In this document: one piece after another, positions 34,936 to 48,173 of the stretch
Position numbering within the stretch: position 1 is the stretch's first letter
Layout of the letters: each line of letters opens with the position of its first letter
Source of the DNA: Theobroma cacao
Lineage: Eukaryota > Streptophyta > Magnoliopsida > Malvales > Malvaceae
Assembly: GCF_000208745.1 (NCBI RefSeq)
Contig: NC_030857.1
Location: forward strand, 19,529,399 to 19,593,398
DNA: 64,000 nt
Direction: 5' to 3'
The notes under the pieces: model-generated
What the model was told of the DNA's origin: nothing
The model's database searches: none
Seen by the model: the letters and a program-made list of their open reading frames with translations, nothing else
Translations under genes and position numbers: made by a program

Positions 34936-37900
34936 TCATTTAAAACGAACATAAGGTAAATTAATTTTATCTAATCTGAGAATGCCTCTAAGCTGACCTT
35001 CTGCTTGAGAGAATACTTGTAAGTTTTGATGAGTATGCCCCTGATTTGAGAGATGGTCTGCTGTCTGGTTCCCTTCTTTGAGGATGTGTGAAATTCGAAA
35101 AGAGATACCGCTCAAACATCTGTGGATGGAAGCAAGCAATCATTGAATCCTAGAGGATCCTTGGTGGCCCTTATTAATCATTTGTACCGCTACTTTTGCA
35201 TCCATTTCTATCTAGAGTCTCGTAACATTGTGTTCGATACACAAAAGTAAACCCCTGTGTAGTGCCATTAACTCTGCTTGTAATGAGTCCTGTGGTCTAA
35301 AATTTTCAGAGAATCCAAAAATCAAGGAACCTGTATGGTCTCGAAGAAGTCCTCCTCCGACGGTACTCTGAAGGTTGTGCTTGGAACTACCATCAACATT
35401 CAACTTAAACTCACCTGTTGATGCTTTATGCCAATATAAAAGTTTTGGAGGAGAAGGCGCATCCGCTTGAAGTATTATCCCCCACTCTTGAGCAATCTGT
35501 TTATCCCCTTGCCATTACCATTTTTGTAATTGCTTCCCTTGGAAAAGCTGGTGTATAAGCTTTAAAATTTTCCACACAACTTCCGTTCCACCCAAAGGAA
35601 CCATAAAGTAAACAGTGGCATTAACGTACGGATATGACCAGGCTTAGAGTAATCTCCAGAATAAAACCATGCACCTATAATCTGATTAATAGTACACGGA
35701 TTTATAATATGAATTTGGAAGACTTTTGCAAAATAATTCCAAACCTGATTAGCAATTGGATTATCCCACATTACGTGTATGAGTGACTCCTCCGACTTAC
35801 AACATCTACATCGAGAAGCTAATTGGAACCCTTTTGTTTTCATTTTCAGCTCAACAGGTACCCAACATGCAATAACCTCCATAAGAAAATGAAGTGGTTA
35901 AGGGGACAGATTTGTGCCATATAAAATTAAAGACCGGGTTCACCACCTTCCTTTTCAGGATTAATTGCCATGCACTTTTTGTTGAAAATCACCATCAGGA
36001 GTTGGGGTCCAATACGCCTTGTCATTGCTCGATTTATTAATCGAGATTTTTACTATTTCCTCCACTTCCTCCTGCTGCAACACAGTTTTTAATTTCTCAA
36101 GATCCCAGGAATTATTCAAGAAGAAATCACTTACCTGTGCCATTGAAGAAGCAAACACTTGATTCCTATTTGCCAGTGGCTCATCTCCCATCCAGCAGTC
36201 ATAACAAAAGAACAATTTCCCGTGTCCAACCCGTCACTTCATGTTTTGTTCTGTGATGGGACTAGTGGTTACCATGCGTTTCCAAGTTTGAGAGTCATGG
36301 AGTTTTGGTTGGACATTCGTTGAAAGTTGTCCTCCACAATACTTCGCTCTCATGAATCGAGTCCATAAGCTGTTGGTTGTCCGAAAACGCCACTAAAGTT
36401 TCATACTGAAAGCTTCAAACACGTCTTCTAAGTTTCGGATATCTAGGCCTCTTTTAGCTACTGGCAGAGTAATTTTCCCCTACGAAGCCCAGTGGATTCT
36501 TTTAGAAGCTGTCGAACCTCCCCATAGAAAGCTATTAAGTAGCCTGTTGATTCTTTCGAGAACACTTACCGGAGGTTTTAAAACTTGAAGCAAGTAGATA
36601 CGTAGTGAGGATAAAATGCTCCTGAGAAGCGTAATCCGACCACTTGGGGAAAGGATTTTGTTCTCCCATCCTGTGATACGTTCTTCGATCTTTGCCACCA
36701 GGTCATTAAAGAGCATTACCTTTTTGTGCTCTTTGTATAATGAGGCTCCTAAGTATGTGATGGGAAGGAGTCGGTGACTAAATCCAGTTGCTTGCGAAAT
36801 TATCTGCCTTCGAGAGCTTGCCATATTTGTGTGCCTGACAACACAACTTTTTTAAGCATTGATTCGTTGCCCAGATAGCTCATCATATTCCTATAGGAAT
36901 GCCAATATTCTTTGCATAGCTGATTTGGAACCATTGGAAAAGATTATCACATCATCGGCAAAAGCCAAGTGGCTAACTGACAATGAACAACCGGATATAT
37001 AATGGAGAGAAGGATACTGTTCGTAGAGGGCATTCAGACCTCTAGATAAATATTCTGCTGCTAATATGAACAATTGGGGAGAGATGGAGTCTCCTTGTCT
37101 AAGCCCTTTTTCGGATTTGAAGTACCTCACTGAGCGACCATTAAGCAGTAATGAGAACCAACAATTCGATATGCATTTTTGGATCATACTGATCCATTGC
37201 GCATTGAACCCAAAGTGCTATAAGGCTTTAACAAGGAAAGACCAGTCGAGCCTGTCATAAGCTTTCATCATGTCCAGCTTCAGTGCAACGTTGCCTCCCC
37301 TATTTTTCTAACCTAGTTTTCCTATCAATTCCTGGGCTAATAATATGTTATCACTTATCAGCCGTCCCCCAACAAAGCCACTTTGGTTCTCGGTGATGAT
37401 AAAGGGTAGGATTTTTGCCAACCGGTTAGCTAGAAGCTTTGTAATTATTTTATTCATGACCGTGCATAAACTTATTGGCCTGAACTCACTCCATTTGGAA
37501 GCACTGGTTTTCTTTGGTATGAGAACCAACGTTGTGGAAGTCACTCCCCATGGAATATTCGCTCCATGGAAAAAGTCTTTTACTGCATCAAGAAGATGAT
37601 GAGCAATAATATTCCAACACTGTTGGTAAAAATAAGAAGAAAAACCGTCTGGCCCAATTACACCTTCTAGATCAATTCCAAATACTACTTCTTTAACTTC
37701 TTGTAGGTTCAGCTTTGCACATAGGAATCCATTATCAGAGTTAGAAATAATGGAAGGAATAAGAGAACTTTGAAACCTGGAATCGTCACATGGCTCGATT
37801 TTCAGGAAGGAAGAAAAAAATTCAATTGTGGACTGTTGAAGTTGCTCTGGGTCTTCTATCCAACTGCCATCCTGTGCTTGAACTTTAAAGATATGGCTCC

Positions 37901-38996
37901 TGATTCTCTTTTTCTACATTCTCATGTGAAAGAACTTGGTATTCCTTTCTCCCTCACCAACCCATTTAACCCCAGATTTTTGTTTCCAAAATATTTCTTC
38001 CATGCTGAGATGTTTGTTGAGTTAAGCGTAGGATTTATTCAACTTAATTCTGCTTCCTACGGTTTGCTCCTGCTGGTGCTGTATTTCACATTCTTCCACT
38101 CTTTTCTCAGCTTCCTTAAGGTTGGAAAAAATATCTCCAAACACTATTTTGTTCCACCACTTAAGGTGATGCTTTAGTCGTTTTTGCTTGCTCCAAAAGG
38201 CCTTTAATCCCGAGCCATTGATTGGTAAGTTTCAGTTTCCCTCCACAGAAGTTTTGAAGTCATCATGGAGAACCCATGCATGAAGGAATCTGAAAGAGGA
38301 GGGGGCTTTGTCATTGGAGTTAGAGCAAGAAAGTAGGAGTGGGCAATGGTCAGACCCATCACGATTGAGGTGTTGTATTCTAGTGATGGGAAACTTGTTT
38401 ATCCATTGATGGTTATAAACCATTATATCCAGTCTCTGAAACATTCGATTGTTTGTCCAAGTAAATAGGTTCCCTTCAAAACCTCCGTCCAGCAAGCCAC
38501 AATCGAGCAGAATTGAGGCAAAGTCTTCCATTGATCCTTCGTGCGGGTCGGCTCTGTAAAGTCTCTCTTCCTGTTTGAGGATAACATTAAAATCTCCCCC
38601 CACAAGCCAAGGTCCTTCCATATCAACGGCAAAGCCTCGCAGACAATCCCAGAGTGGTGTCCTCTCCGACCTAGTGCATTTCGCGTACACAAAGGTTGTA
38701 AAAATTGGTGTTTCTAGCCACGGTATAGTTAACTGAACGTGTAAGCATTATGGGTGGTCAAGCAAAACTTCACAATTAAATTCAAATGAGTGGAAGAGCC
38801 AGATTTTCTTAGAGTTGTTGACTATTACTTTCTCAAATCCCATCTTCCTTTTGAAATATTCTACTTTGCTTATATCGACCATTGGTTCTAGTATAGCCAC
38901 GATTTTCAGTCTATGCATTAACTGCAGCTTCTTGATTCGTCTTTGGATTACCTTACCTGAGATTCCTCTGACGTTGCAAATGAGACCACTAATCAT
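34936..38996 (-). pseudogene. E6 ORF2, decayed endonuclease-RT-zf-RVT-RNase H
   Basis: The start ATG is at 38996 (MISGLICNVRGIS) and the stop TGA at 34936-34938 after PYVRFK. The span is 4061 nt, 43 short of the intact design. Pieces: endonuclease 38748-38996 and 38232-38690 (YAKCTRSER, GGDFN, DGSDHCPLL), RT 37308-37544 and 36891-37187 (NQSGFVGGRL, RQGDSISPQ, LAFADDVIIF intact), thumb 36480-36824, zf-RVT 35562-35882 and RNase H 34936-35403. Part of the zf-RVT-to-RNase H stretch is shortened around 35575. It is non-functional. Confidence 0.87.
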
Positions 38997-41983
38997 TGAT
39001 GGTTTTTGGCAGTAAAACATCTAGAGATAGAGTCCCCATCAGAGTCCTCTTCATTTCCACCCAAGACTATTGCCTTTTCTGTGATTGAACTCAGAGTTTT
39101 CCCAAATGGAACTGCACTGTCTGAGTGTCATCTTTGCCTCTCCCTCGGATGGACTTCAAACTCTGCTTAGCTGTTGCCTGAAATAGTTGGAATGTCGCTC
39201 AGCTCTTTATTAAATAGACACTTGCTCGAGGCTGACTCCAAGTTAGGAGGAATAAGGTCATTGTCTTTCATCCTCTCGCTTGCACAGATTAATTTAAAAA
39301 CAGCTCGAGTTTATTCGGCTTGAAGTTGCATCTAACTAGTACTCTCTTCCTCTATTGGAACGTGTTCGCCACTCCCTTCAAGTGTATCCACGGAGCTGTT
39401 ATGGACCCCTGACCCATACTCTGTCATGTGATGTCCTATGTCCTGCCTTGAAGTCGATGTCTGCGTTGAAATCTCAGCTAAATTATTTTTTAAGCTTTGA
39501 CTTTGTTTTGTCTCCCCAGCTTTCTGCAGTAAGGTCCCATCCGGTTTTGCATGTATTGTTAGTTTTTATCCTCCTACATCCGTGTTTTTTCCCGCATGCA
39601 CGTGAGGGGTGAGACTCGAGGTGGGCGCTACTGTTGTTGGACCCTCACCGTCGATGTCTGTCCCGACTAACTCCCTTGCTCTTTCATGGTTCTCGAGTTG
39701 TTGGATTTTCGCTTGGCCATGCACTCCAGTTTCAAGGGATCTCTCATACGCGTCATTTCGTTTTGAATTTAGCTCGGTTTTAATTGTTGTAGCCCACTTT
39801 CCCCCATCTGTTTTTTCCTTATCGTTCAGTTTTGCCATATTTTTCTGCTGTCCTGTCATCGCTTGCCTTAAGTCTTCTACTGTTGACTCTTTTTCAATTT
39901 GTGTGGTCCCATGTGGTGCAGGTGTAGCTTGCTTTGGGTGCTACAAGAAATCATAATTAAAATTCTGCTCACATGTACTTACTTGTATAGTGTCATGAGT
40001 CAATATCCCATCACCAATAGTAGATTTTTTTGAATATTTTTCTTTGCCGACTGAGTTGGCCTTTGTTAGGTCCCACTTGCACTGATGTGTGACAGTCCTA
40101 TTTCCTGCAAATGCTAAGGATCCCTTCTTCCCAGCTTGAGCTGTCCCGTCTAAGAGCTCTCGGCCCGAAGCCTTGGCTGGCCGTTGCATGTCTGCAGCTT
40201 GCAGATTGGGTTATGCTATTCGGGCAGTCGATTTTTGCTACCTTTTTTCCTTTTGAAATCGTACTGTAATATGCTGCTCTTTGGACTCTTTTTGTTGACT
40301 CATTATTATATTATTATTATTTTGAATATTCATTGGGTTCCCACTTTCCTTTTTTGCATGTCTATCATGTTCTTCCACGTGATTTTGAAGCTGCCCATGC
40401 ACCCCATGTTAGTGAAATGTTCCCTGCGCGCTCTCTCCCATAATCTGCAAATTTACAGAAAATACTACTGCCATCTCAGCTCCCTCGGGGTTACCGTTAC
40501 CGGTCTAGTCCTTCACTCCAATCCTTCGTTCCTCCGTTGTTTCACGGTGTAAAACCTCCATCTTTCTGCTTTCATCCTCTGCTTTCCAGCTCGTGGTTGT
40601 TATTTATTCGTTGTTCTTCTCGTTTACTTCTTTCCCATGCTTTGCAGTTTGAATATGCTCTTCTTCTTTTTCTTCCGAGATGATGTGAAAGCGATTATAA
40701 CTTAAAATGTTTTCGTCCTTGGAAGCTCTATCTACCCTCACCTCCTTGCCCTACCGTCCCTTAACACCACTTGTGCTGCATTTATTCACCGGTTACCACT
40801 TTTGGTGATGCTTAGATGGTTCCTCGGGGTACAGATTTTTTCCATTCTCTGGATTTTTTCTTTTTTCAATATTTTTTCTTTTTTCCATATTCAAATCTCC
40901 ATCCTCTTCGAACCCTACTCTTCTTCCCCCATCCTCAAGTTTAGAAGGAGGTGTCTTAGTGGTCCCAAGTGGTTTAGCTTTATTACCCAAAACAATACAA
41001 TCAATTTCCTTATGACCAACGTGACAACAGTGGTCACAATAAGCTGGGATTTGAGCAAACTCCACTATTTGGGGATAACCATTCATAACTGCACTCGTTT
41101 CCCTATTTTGAACCACTATCCAAACTTGGTCCACCGGTGGTTTTTTGCAGTCGTACTCCACGCATACTTGAGCTACGTTTGGTCGGGACCCTTTGGCAGT
41201 TGCTTCATCAACATATAATGGTTGTCCTACCATTTTTGCAATTAACAATAAAGCTGATTTCTCAAACAGATGAGCTTTCAGGTTAGGAAAGGAAATCCAA
41301 ACTAAAACTACAGCTGACTACTTCTCTGGTTTAAACTCTAGAGTCCACTTGAACACCCTCATTTTTTGATTTGCTATGAACCAGTTCTGCTTGATCCAAA
41401 TGCGGTTAGAGTCTTGTTCGTTGGACAAGTGGATGAGAACGTGTTTGTAGTCTAGCCATCTTACTTCATAAGCCCCCACTAGACCTATCCCTTTGAACGC
41501 AACTCTTACATCTTGTAACTTTGGCATCTTGGAGAACTTACCTACAAGGGACATCTTGAATGGTTGTGCTAAGGTTTGTATCTCGTCCTAAAAAAAGGCA
41601 GCGGCAGGTCTGTCCTTGTACATAAATGGATCTCTAGTAAGTGGCACCATTGGAGGTTTTTCTCCTGAAACAATAGAAAGGAATGACTTTTTCTAGAACC
41701 GAGGGGAGGATGGTGGCTGAATCTGGGTTTTTGTGACTTGTTGGTAGCCATGGGGCTGTGGTGGCTGTGAGTGTTTGGACCAGATGGTGACTGGGATTGT
41801 TGTTGACAAACTAGGGGGTGTTGTCGGTGACGGCAGGTGGGTTACCGATGGCGGCAGGTGGGCTACCGGTGGCGGCAGGTGGGCTACCTAATGCAATTTG
41901 TGGGGGTCCGACGGTCGGCCAGAGGGCAAGCCGTGCAAGGTGGGAAGGGTTGAAAACTCATGTTGGTTGAGAGCATTTTGCAT
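38993..41983 (-). pseudogene. E6 ORF1, decayed DUF4283 and zinc-knuckle protein
   Basis: The 5' codon is ATG (41983), reading MQNALNQ, in place of the GTG seen in E4, E5 and E8. DUF4283-like sequence lies at 41318-41751 (KFSKMPKLQDVRVAFKGIG, YEVRWLDYKHVLIHLS). The knuckle at 40793-41248 keeps all four ligands (CDHCCHVGHKEIDC). The linker is broken (39566-39859 and 39941-40189 are open pieces). The tail keeps SDGDSIS and stops at a TGA that overlaps the ORF2 ATG (38993-38996). The terminal residues differ from the AARTRS type. Confidence 0.82.
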
Positions 41984-41997
41984 CTTTTTTTTTTTTT

Positions 41998-42347
41998 GGT
42001 TTAGGTTTAGTTTTTGGTTTAGGTTAGGTTTGGGGTTGGGGGTTGGGGTTTTGGGTTTTTGGGTTTTGGGGTTGGGGTTGGGGTTTCGAGTTTTGGGGTT
42101 GGGGGTTGGGGTTTTGGGGTTTGGGTTTGGGTTTGGGGGTTTCGAGTTTCGGGTTCGGGGTTTAGGGTCTAGGATGTAGGGTTTAGGGTGTAGGGTGTAG
42201 GGTGTAGGGTGTAGGGTTTGGGGGTTGGGGGTTGGGGGTTGGGGGTTGGGGGTTGGGGTTGAGGGTTGGGGGTTGGGGTTAGGGTTTGGGGTTTGGGGTT
42301 TAGGGTTTAGGGTTTAGGGTTTAGGGTTTAGGGTTTAGGGTTTAGGG
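41998..42347 (+). repeat. Telomere-repeat block T5 (TTGGGG-rich, then canonical)
   Basis: The left part is TTTAGG, TTTTGGG and TTGGGG-type units. A run of GTAGGGT and then GTTGGGG units follows at 42185-42270, and the right 60 bp is canonical TTTAGGG adjoining the E7 T-run. It encodes only a low-complexity open frame. Confidence 0.88.
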
Positions 42348-42375
42348 TTTTTTTTTTTTAATCTGGAAGTTTTCG

Positions 42376-42393
42376 CAGGGCCCAGCTACCCTG
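42376..42393 (-). other. E7 3'-terminal hairpin HP1
   Basis: CAGGG, loop TAGCTGGG, CCCTG on -; a perfect 5-bp stem. Confidence 0.6.
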
Positions 42394-42640
42394 TAATTAT
42401 TTTGTTAATAATCGAAATTAAGTACAAAGGGGAGGGGGACCTATACCTTACCTCCAGAATTACATGAGCATAAGTTAAGATTGGGAAATTACTAAAAATA
42501 GGAAACTCCATTTTATGTGCATAACTATTGATGCTACTATAAAGTGGAGGTCTCCCACTATTACAAAGAGTTAAAGGAGTACAATACCAAGAAAAATAAA
42601 TAAGGAGTACTACTCCTTTACAATTAGTGAAATCTGACAT
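42386..42640 (-). CDS. E7 candidate ORF3 (84 codons)
   Basis: It opens 17 nt before the end of ORF2 (MSDFTNCKGVVLLIYF) and closes at the TAG inside HP1, ending KIITG. The frame is fully open although much of its middle differs from E8. It shares the CKGVVLLIYF start and the VILEVR, SPS and INKI positions with E1 and E8. The function is unknown and the coding status unproven. Confidence 0.3.
   Translation of the reverse strand: MSDFTNCKGVVLLIYFSWYCTPLTLCNSGRPPLYSSINSYAHKMEFPIFSNFPILTYAHVILEVRYRSPSPLYLISIINKIITG
42501..42555 (-). other. E7 3'-UTR hairpin HP2 with divergent, still-paired arms
   Basis: On - the arms GGAGACC TCCA / TGGA GTTTCC, then TTTAT/ATAAA, then GCAT/ATGC, pair with one bulge and few mismatches. 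The outer-arm sequence is unlike GTGTTTCA (E2, E4-E6) or GGAAAATG (E8), yet complementarity is kept. Confidence 0.65.
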
Positions 42641-45600
42641 ATGGTAAATTTAACCTATCTAATTTAAGCATACCATGCAACTCACCTTGTGCTTCGAAAA
42701 TGACATGAAGATTTTGATGTGTGTGCCCTTTGTTTGACAGGGAATCTGCGGCTTGGTTTCCTTCACGAAAGATGTGAGAGATTCGAAAAGAGAAAAAGCT
42801 CAAGCACTTTCTGATGGATGCCAACAGATATCGTATGTCGTGAGACCCTTTCTGAGATTGCTGGATCATCTGAATCACCACCAGCGCATCCATTTCTATC
42901 CACAGCTTTTCAATATTTCGTTCTTTACATAAAAGTAAACCCCGAAGTAATGCACGTAATTCAGCCTGCAAAGAGTTAGAATGACCAATATTTTCAGAAA
43001 AACCAAAGACAAGCGTACCTGTATGATCACGAAGCAAACCCCCAGTAGCTGCACTTTGATTATGCCGAGAACTGCCATCCACATTTAATTTATATTCTCC
43101 TGTAACTGGTTTTACCTAGTGAAAGATTTGGGGAGACTCGCGAATTTTGAGAGGGAAAGTGAATCCCCACATAGCTGCAATATCTGTATCTCCTTTCCAC
43201 TGCCATTTTTTCAATAGAGAGCCGTCTTGCAACTGCCTTAATACTTTCATTATTTTCCATACCACTCTATCTGGATACATACCCAGATGCCTGTGTTTAG
43301 CATCATTTCTTTCCAACCATAAGAACCAGCAAATGAATAATGGAATTAAAGTACGGATGTGGTCTTTTCTTACAAAATCACCCAAGTAATACCAAGCCCA
43401 TATAATCTGAGAGACATGTTGAGGAATTGAAACATAGATTTGAAAGAAATTTGCAAAGAAGTTCCAAACCTGTTTTGCTACCGGGTTATCCCAAAGAACA
43501 TGAATCAGTGACTCCTCAGAGTTACAACAAACACATTTAGAAGCCAAGTGAAATCCTTTCTCCTTTAAACGAAGCTCAACCGGAATCCAGTTATTTAAAA
43601 CTCTCCACAAGAAAAAGGAAATGGTTAGCGGAATACTTTTATGCCAAATTAATGAACACAAAGTATTAGGTGATTGCCGTTGTCTGACTGCCTCCCAAGC
43701 ACTCCATGTAGAGAATTCCCCATTGGAGGTTAAGGCCCAATAAGCTATGTCATCCTGTGATCTATCAAAAGGGATCTGTAAAATCTCATCAATCAAGTTC
43801 ATAGGCAGATATAATTTTAATGAATCCACATCCCAACTGTTACCATTATAAAATTTATGAACAAAGGACATATCATTACAGAATGACGGGAAAGAGGTTA
43901 CCAAAGGTTGGTTGCCCATCCAACAGTCGTGCCAGAAGAAAAGATTGCCTTTGCCTATCCTCCACTGAGTATTTTGAATAGCCACTTCCCGACCTCTTAC
44001 CATTCGTTTCCATACTTGGGAATCATGTAACTTTGATTGAACATAATGAGGGATTTGGCCCATGCAGTATTTGGTTCTCATGAAATTTGTCCATAAGCCA
44101 TCACATGTTTGGAATCTCCACCATAATTTCATCGTGAATGCATCCGACACATCATTCAACCTCCGGATGTCAAGTCCCCCTTCTGAACATGGGAACGTGA
44201 GTTTATGCCAAGCCAGTACATAAACTAATGGGACAAAAATCACTCCATTGGCAGGAATTAGGTTTTTTGGGCAGCAAAACCAATGTTGTGGAAGTAACAC
44301 CTCGGGGCATTGGGGTCCCCTTGAAAAAATCCAACACTGCTTCTAATAAATATTGCTTGATTATATCCCAACAATGTTGATAAAAGAGAGAAGAAAAACC
44401 ATCAGGGCCAACAACACTATCCTTATCAATATTAAAAACCACATCTTTGATTTCCTTAAGTGATGGAGCTGCACAAAGAAATTCATTGTCAGTGATAGAG
44501 ATAGTTCGAGGGATAAGAGAGGAATCAAACCTGGAAATATCACACTGTTCTGCTTTCAACAATTTTTGAAAATAATCAACTGCAGAATTTTGAATATAAA
44601 GGGGATCTTCATAAGCATTTCCTTCCGAGTCTTGAATTCGAAATATATTATTTCTCACTGTCTTTTTACGCATCCTCAAGTGACGATTGAGTTTGGCATA
44701 AGCTTTATGCATGAGGTTTCTATTGATTGAGGAAGGGTCTTGTTGAAAATCCATCTCTCTTTTTTCTGGCTCTTTTTCAGCTAGCTTCAGCTTCTCAAAA
44801 ATATCCCCAAAGATTTGCTTGTTCCACCATTTTAGATCCCGTTTCAGTCGCTGCTGTTTAATCCAAAAAGCCGTTAAACCCGAACTGTTTAAAGGAACTT
44901 GCCAACTTCTTTCAACAAAGGGGAGAAAATCATGATGTTTTGTCCAAGCGTGCAGGAAACGAAAAGTAGAAGGACCTTTTTGACTGGCAGTAGAACAGGA
45001 GATTAGTAAGGGGCAATGATCTAATCCATCTCGGTTTAAGTGCTGTATTCGTGTAGAGGAAAAACAATGAACCCATTCGGGGTTATAGACCACCCTGTCA
45101 AGCCTTTGAAACATGTGATTATTAGTCCAGGTGTATGAATTTCCCTCAAAACCTGCATCAATTAAACCACAATCTAGCAAGGTTGCAGCAAAATCTTCCA
45201 TTGAGCCACCATGGGGAGGGGCACCATTTAATCGTTCTGCACAACTCACAATAGTATTGAAATCACCACCTACCATCCATGGTCCCTGCATATCCAAAGA
45301 CAAAGATCGCAAATAATTCCACAGTTCCAAACGTTCTTGTCTGGTACACTTAGCATAGACAAAAGTAACAGCAAAAGGATGAGGCAGCCAAGGCAAAGAT
45401 ATTTTCACATGAAGGCACTGTATATGATCCATCAATACTTCACAGCCAACTTCCATAGAAGAAAACATCCATATTTTTTGTGAGCAGTTACTAATCACCC
45501 TATCAAAACCAAGCCTCCTTCTAAAATATTCAGCTCTGCTTATATTAACCATAGGCTCCAAGATTACCAATAATTTTATATTATGCATTAGTTTTAATTT

Positions 45601-45666
45601 TTTTAATCTTCTTTGGATCCCAACACCCAACACTCCTCTCACATTCCATATTAAACAACTAATCAT
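42624..45666 (-). pseudogene. E7 ORF2, RT domain mostly deleted
   Basis: The start ATG is at 45666 (MISCLIWNVRGVL) and the stop at 42624-42626. The endonuclease (residues 1-225) is complete, with GGDFN and DGLDHCPLL. About 29 codons are missing after NRHL near 44690. The RT then stops after FCPISLCT (near 44220), where about 974 nt covering the palm, the active site and the thumb are absent. Sequence resumes out of frame at LAWHKLTFPCSEGG. The remainder (43116-44300) through zf-RVT is open and intact; a stop near 43117 precedes RNase H (42624-43082). It cannot reverse-transcribe. Confidence 0.9.
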
Positions 45667-48163
45667 GGAAAGGTTTGAAATGAAAGATTCAAGGAGATAG
45701 AATCATACTCTTCTGATCCATCTTTTACCTCCAATGGATCTGTGGCATGGGCGGAATTCCAAAAAATGGAGGTGGGAAGTGAGCTGTCCGATTTTCTTCT
45801 TTTATGGACACGTGGATGGCCAATTGAAATTTGATCCTCGAGATTTGTTTGATATTGTACAGGATTTGGTAGCTTGCTGACCTGCTCAGAACTGCTGCAT
45901 GCATCTGCAAAAGAGGGAACAGAGTCAGTTTGTTTATTTAAAAAACACTTACCTGTCTCCAATGGCAAGTTTTTCAAATATTTTGCACTGTTGTCTTCAT
46001 CTATAGCTTTTGTAGCTTGCCTTAGTTGACTTTCATCATTATCACTTGTCTTGTCAAATAAAAGAGCTACAGAACCCACATCAAAATCCACGTTGAGCGA
46101 TGGGATCAGCTTAGTTAAAATTGGCTTAGCTTTATTCTGTAGCTTATGATGCCGCACTATTATGGAATGCTCATTTCCATCAAAGAATTGTTCCACGTCC
46201 TGGCCTTTCCCTTCATTTGTTTTGTCGCCATATGCATGGATGGAGGCTTGTCCCGAGGCTTTACGTTCCCCCTGCATGAGCTGCAAAGGTGTGCAGCTCC
46301 CCGAGGCGAACTGGGCAGCTTCATTTTCGCCTTTTTCCTATTCTATTGCAACCGTTTTGTTTTGGCTTTCTTTAGTAGCAATATTATCTATTTTTTGCTC
46401 TTGTTCCGTCTCGTCGTGCATAAACTTATCATTTTTTTGGTTCACATCTTTACCGAGCAGCACACCCGGGGCAGTATTCTTCCTTGCAAATGCACTAACG
46501 TACTCTGACCTCATCCTTTCGTTTGCTGAAAATCGAGGACTGATAGTAACTGGATTTTTCTGGGCACGTTCAGCATGAGATTTTGACTTGACAGTGACCA
46601 GTTCAACCGTCGGGGGGGCTCGTCCGCCTTCCGCCTGCAGTGCAGTAGATGATTCTCTGGTTCGCCGCTCGCTCCGCCTGCAGATTATTTTTTCTACTTC
46701 ACCTCCTTCTTTATTTGTTTGTTGTTGTTGATGGTCTGTTTGAGCTGTAGAAATGCCCATCTGTCGGTCATCGCCTCCCTCCTTTTTGCTCCGTTCAGCC
46801 GAAGTTGGCAATAATGTCGAACAAATATTTTTGCCCGCATGAACACTGTTCATCAACTCTGCTTGTCCCTGTTTTTCGTGATTTTTCTGATTTTCATTTT
46901 TTGCTTCCCGGATTACCTCGAAACGGTTTGAGGTCATCACCAAAACATTTTCAGGCTTCTTTGTGACATTTTCCTCACCTTTTGCCGCCGTAGTTCCAGG
47001 CTGTGCTTGCCGTTCGATTATCTGCCATTTTTTGTTCTGTTTAAATTTCGCCACGTGAGCAGCCGGCTCTATTATTCCGCCCTTAGACAGCAGATTGCTG
47101 CTTCTTTTATCCACATTGGCTTCGACTGTATTTTGTTGTAAATTCTGCTCGTTTAGCCGTTCGTCCGATTGTTTCACCGCTCGCGATGGAGGCATATTTT
47201 TTACACCCGATTTATCTGGCCGATTCCCCAGAACTATACACTCGGAAATAGCATGCCCAACATGACCACAATGAGAGCAATAATCCGGAAGCTTAGAGAA
47301 ATCCACCCGCTGTGTAAAACCACCCACCACTGCTCTTGTTTTTCGATCCCGACTCACAATCCATATATGATCCAAAGGTTGCTTTTGGCAATCGTATTCC
47401 ACACATACCCTCACAACACTGGGGCGGCTACCGTTTGCTGTTGCTTCATCAACAAAAAGGGGTTTACCCATTGCCTTAGCAATAATCATTAACGCTGATT
47501 TCTCTTGGAGATGAGTTTGCAAGTTTGGGAAGGATATCCAGACCGGGACCAGAGAGGATTCTTTTTCGGGTTAAAAGTCAGGGGACCACTTAAAGACTCT
47601 CATCTTCTGATTTGCTATGAACCAAACTTGGCGGATCCAGATCCGGTTAAAATCATGTTGATTAGTGAGGTGAATAAGAATGTGCTTGTAATCCAACCAA
47701 CGTAATTCATACGCACCAGTCAAACCGATTCCTTTGAATGCCAAGCGGATTTCATTCATGCGCGGCATTCTGGAAAATTTTCCGATGATGGAGTGCTTGA
47801 AGGGTTCAGCCAGGATTTCTAACTCATCCTCAAAAAAAGAAACGGCCGGCCGATCTTTGTAAAAGAAACTTTCACGATCGGGAGGAATGATTGGTGGCTT
47901 TTCCCCAGCTACAACCGACAGAAAAGATTTTTTAAGTGTACGTGGGGAAACAGGGATCTCTTTTGCATCCTTGTCTGCTTTTTGGAGATCGACACAAGAA
48001 GGCCGCTGTAAGTTTTCTGTGGGTTGTGGGTGGTGACCGTAGGGTATGGGGGGGTGGTTTTGGGTGACGGAGGAAAGTGGGGGGGGTCCAGAGGTCGCCC
48101 AGCCGTCAAACCATGAGTGCTAGGGAGAGGGGGAAAGGCATGGGAGTTGAGAGCGTTTTCCAT
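45663..48163 (-). pseudogene. E7 ORF1, few lesions
   Basis: ATG at 48163 (MENALNSHAF) opens the frame. A frameshift near 47935 separates the N-terminus from the DUF4283-like domain (47571-47768 and on). An in-frame TAA (47571-47573) replaces a Gln codon in DFQPEKES. The frame is then open 46338-47522 and includes the knuckle (CSHCGHVGHAISEC). An in-frame TAG at 46338-46340 precedes the last open part, 45663-46286, which ends SLNLSFQTFP at a TGA overlapping the ORF2 ATG. Lesions total one shift and two stops. Confidence 0.85.
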
Positions 48164-48173
48164 TTTTTTTTTT

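Larger units (their letters stand above)
34538..41983 (-). mobile_element. E6: full-length decayed LINE copy, minus strand
   Basis: The T-run at 34538-34548 follows telomere repeats. The 5' end is ATGCAAAATGCTC (41971-41983), with a 13-nt T-run (41985-41997) and telomere-like repeats beyond. The copy is about 7.4 kb. Protein similarity places ORF2 between the E2/E4/E5 group and E8. Confidence 0.9.
42348..48163 (-). mobile_element. E7: LINE copy with a large RT deletion, minus strand
   Basis: The T-run at 42348-42359 follows canonical telomere repeats. The 5' end is ATGGAAAACGCTC at 48151-48163, then a 10-nt T-run and telomere repeats. At 5.8 kb it is shorter than its neighbours because ORF2 has lost 1061 nt. 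It forms its own branch: the ORF1 knuckle reads CSHCGHVGH and the tail ends SFQTFP. Confidence 0.9.

Noticed and set aside
41898..42179. Plus-strand open frame rich in Gly, Leu, Val and Phe across a telomere block
   Set aside because: It is the translation of GGGGTTT-type repeats and is not a gene.
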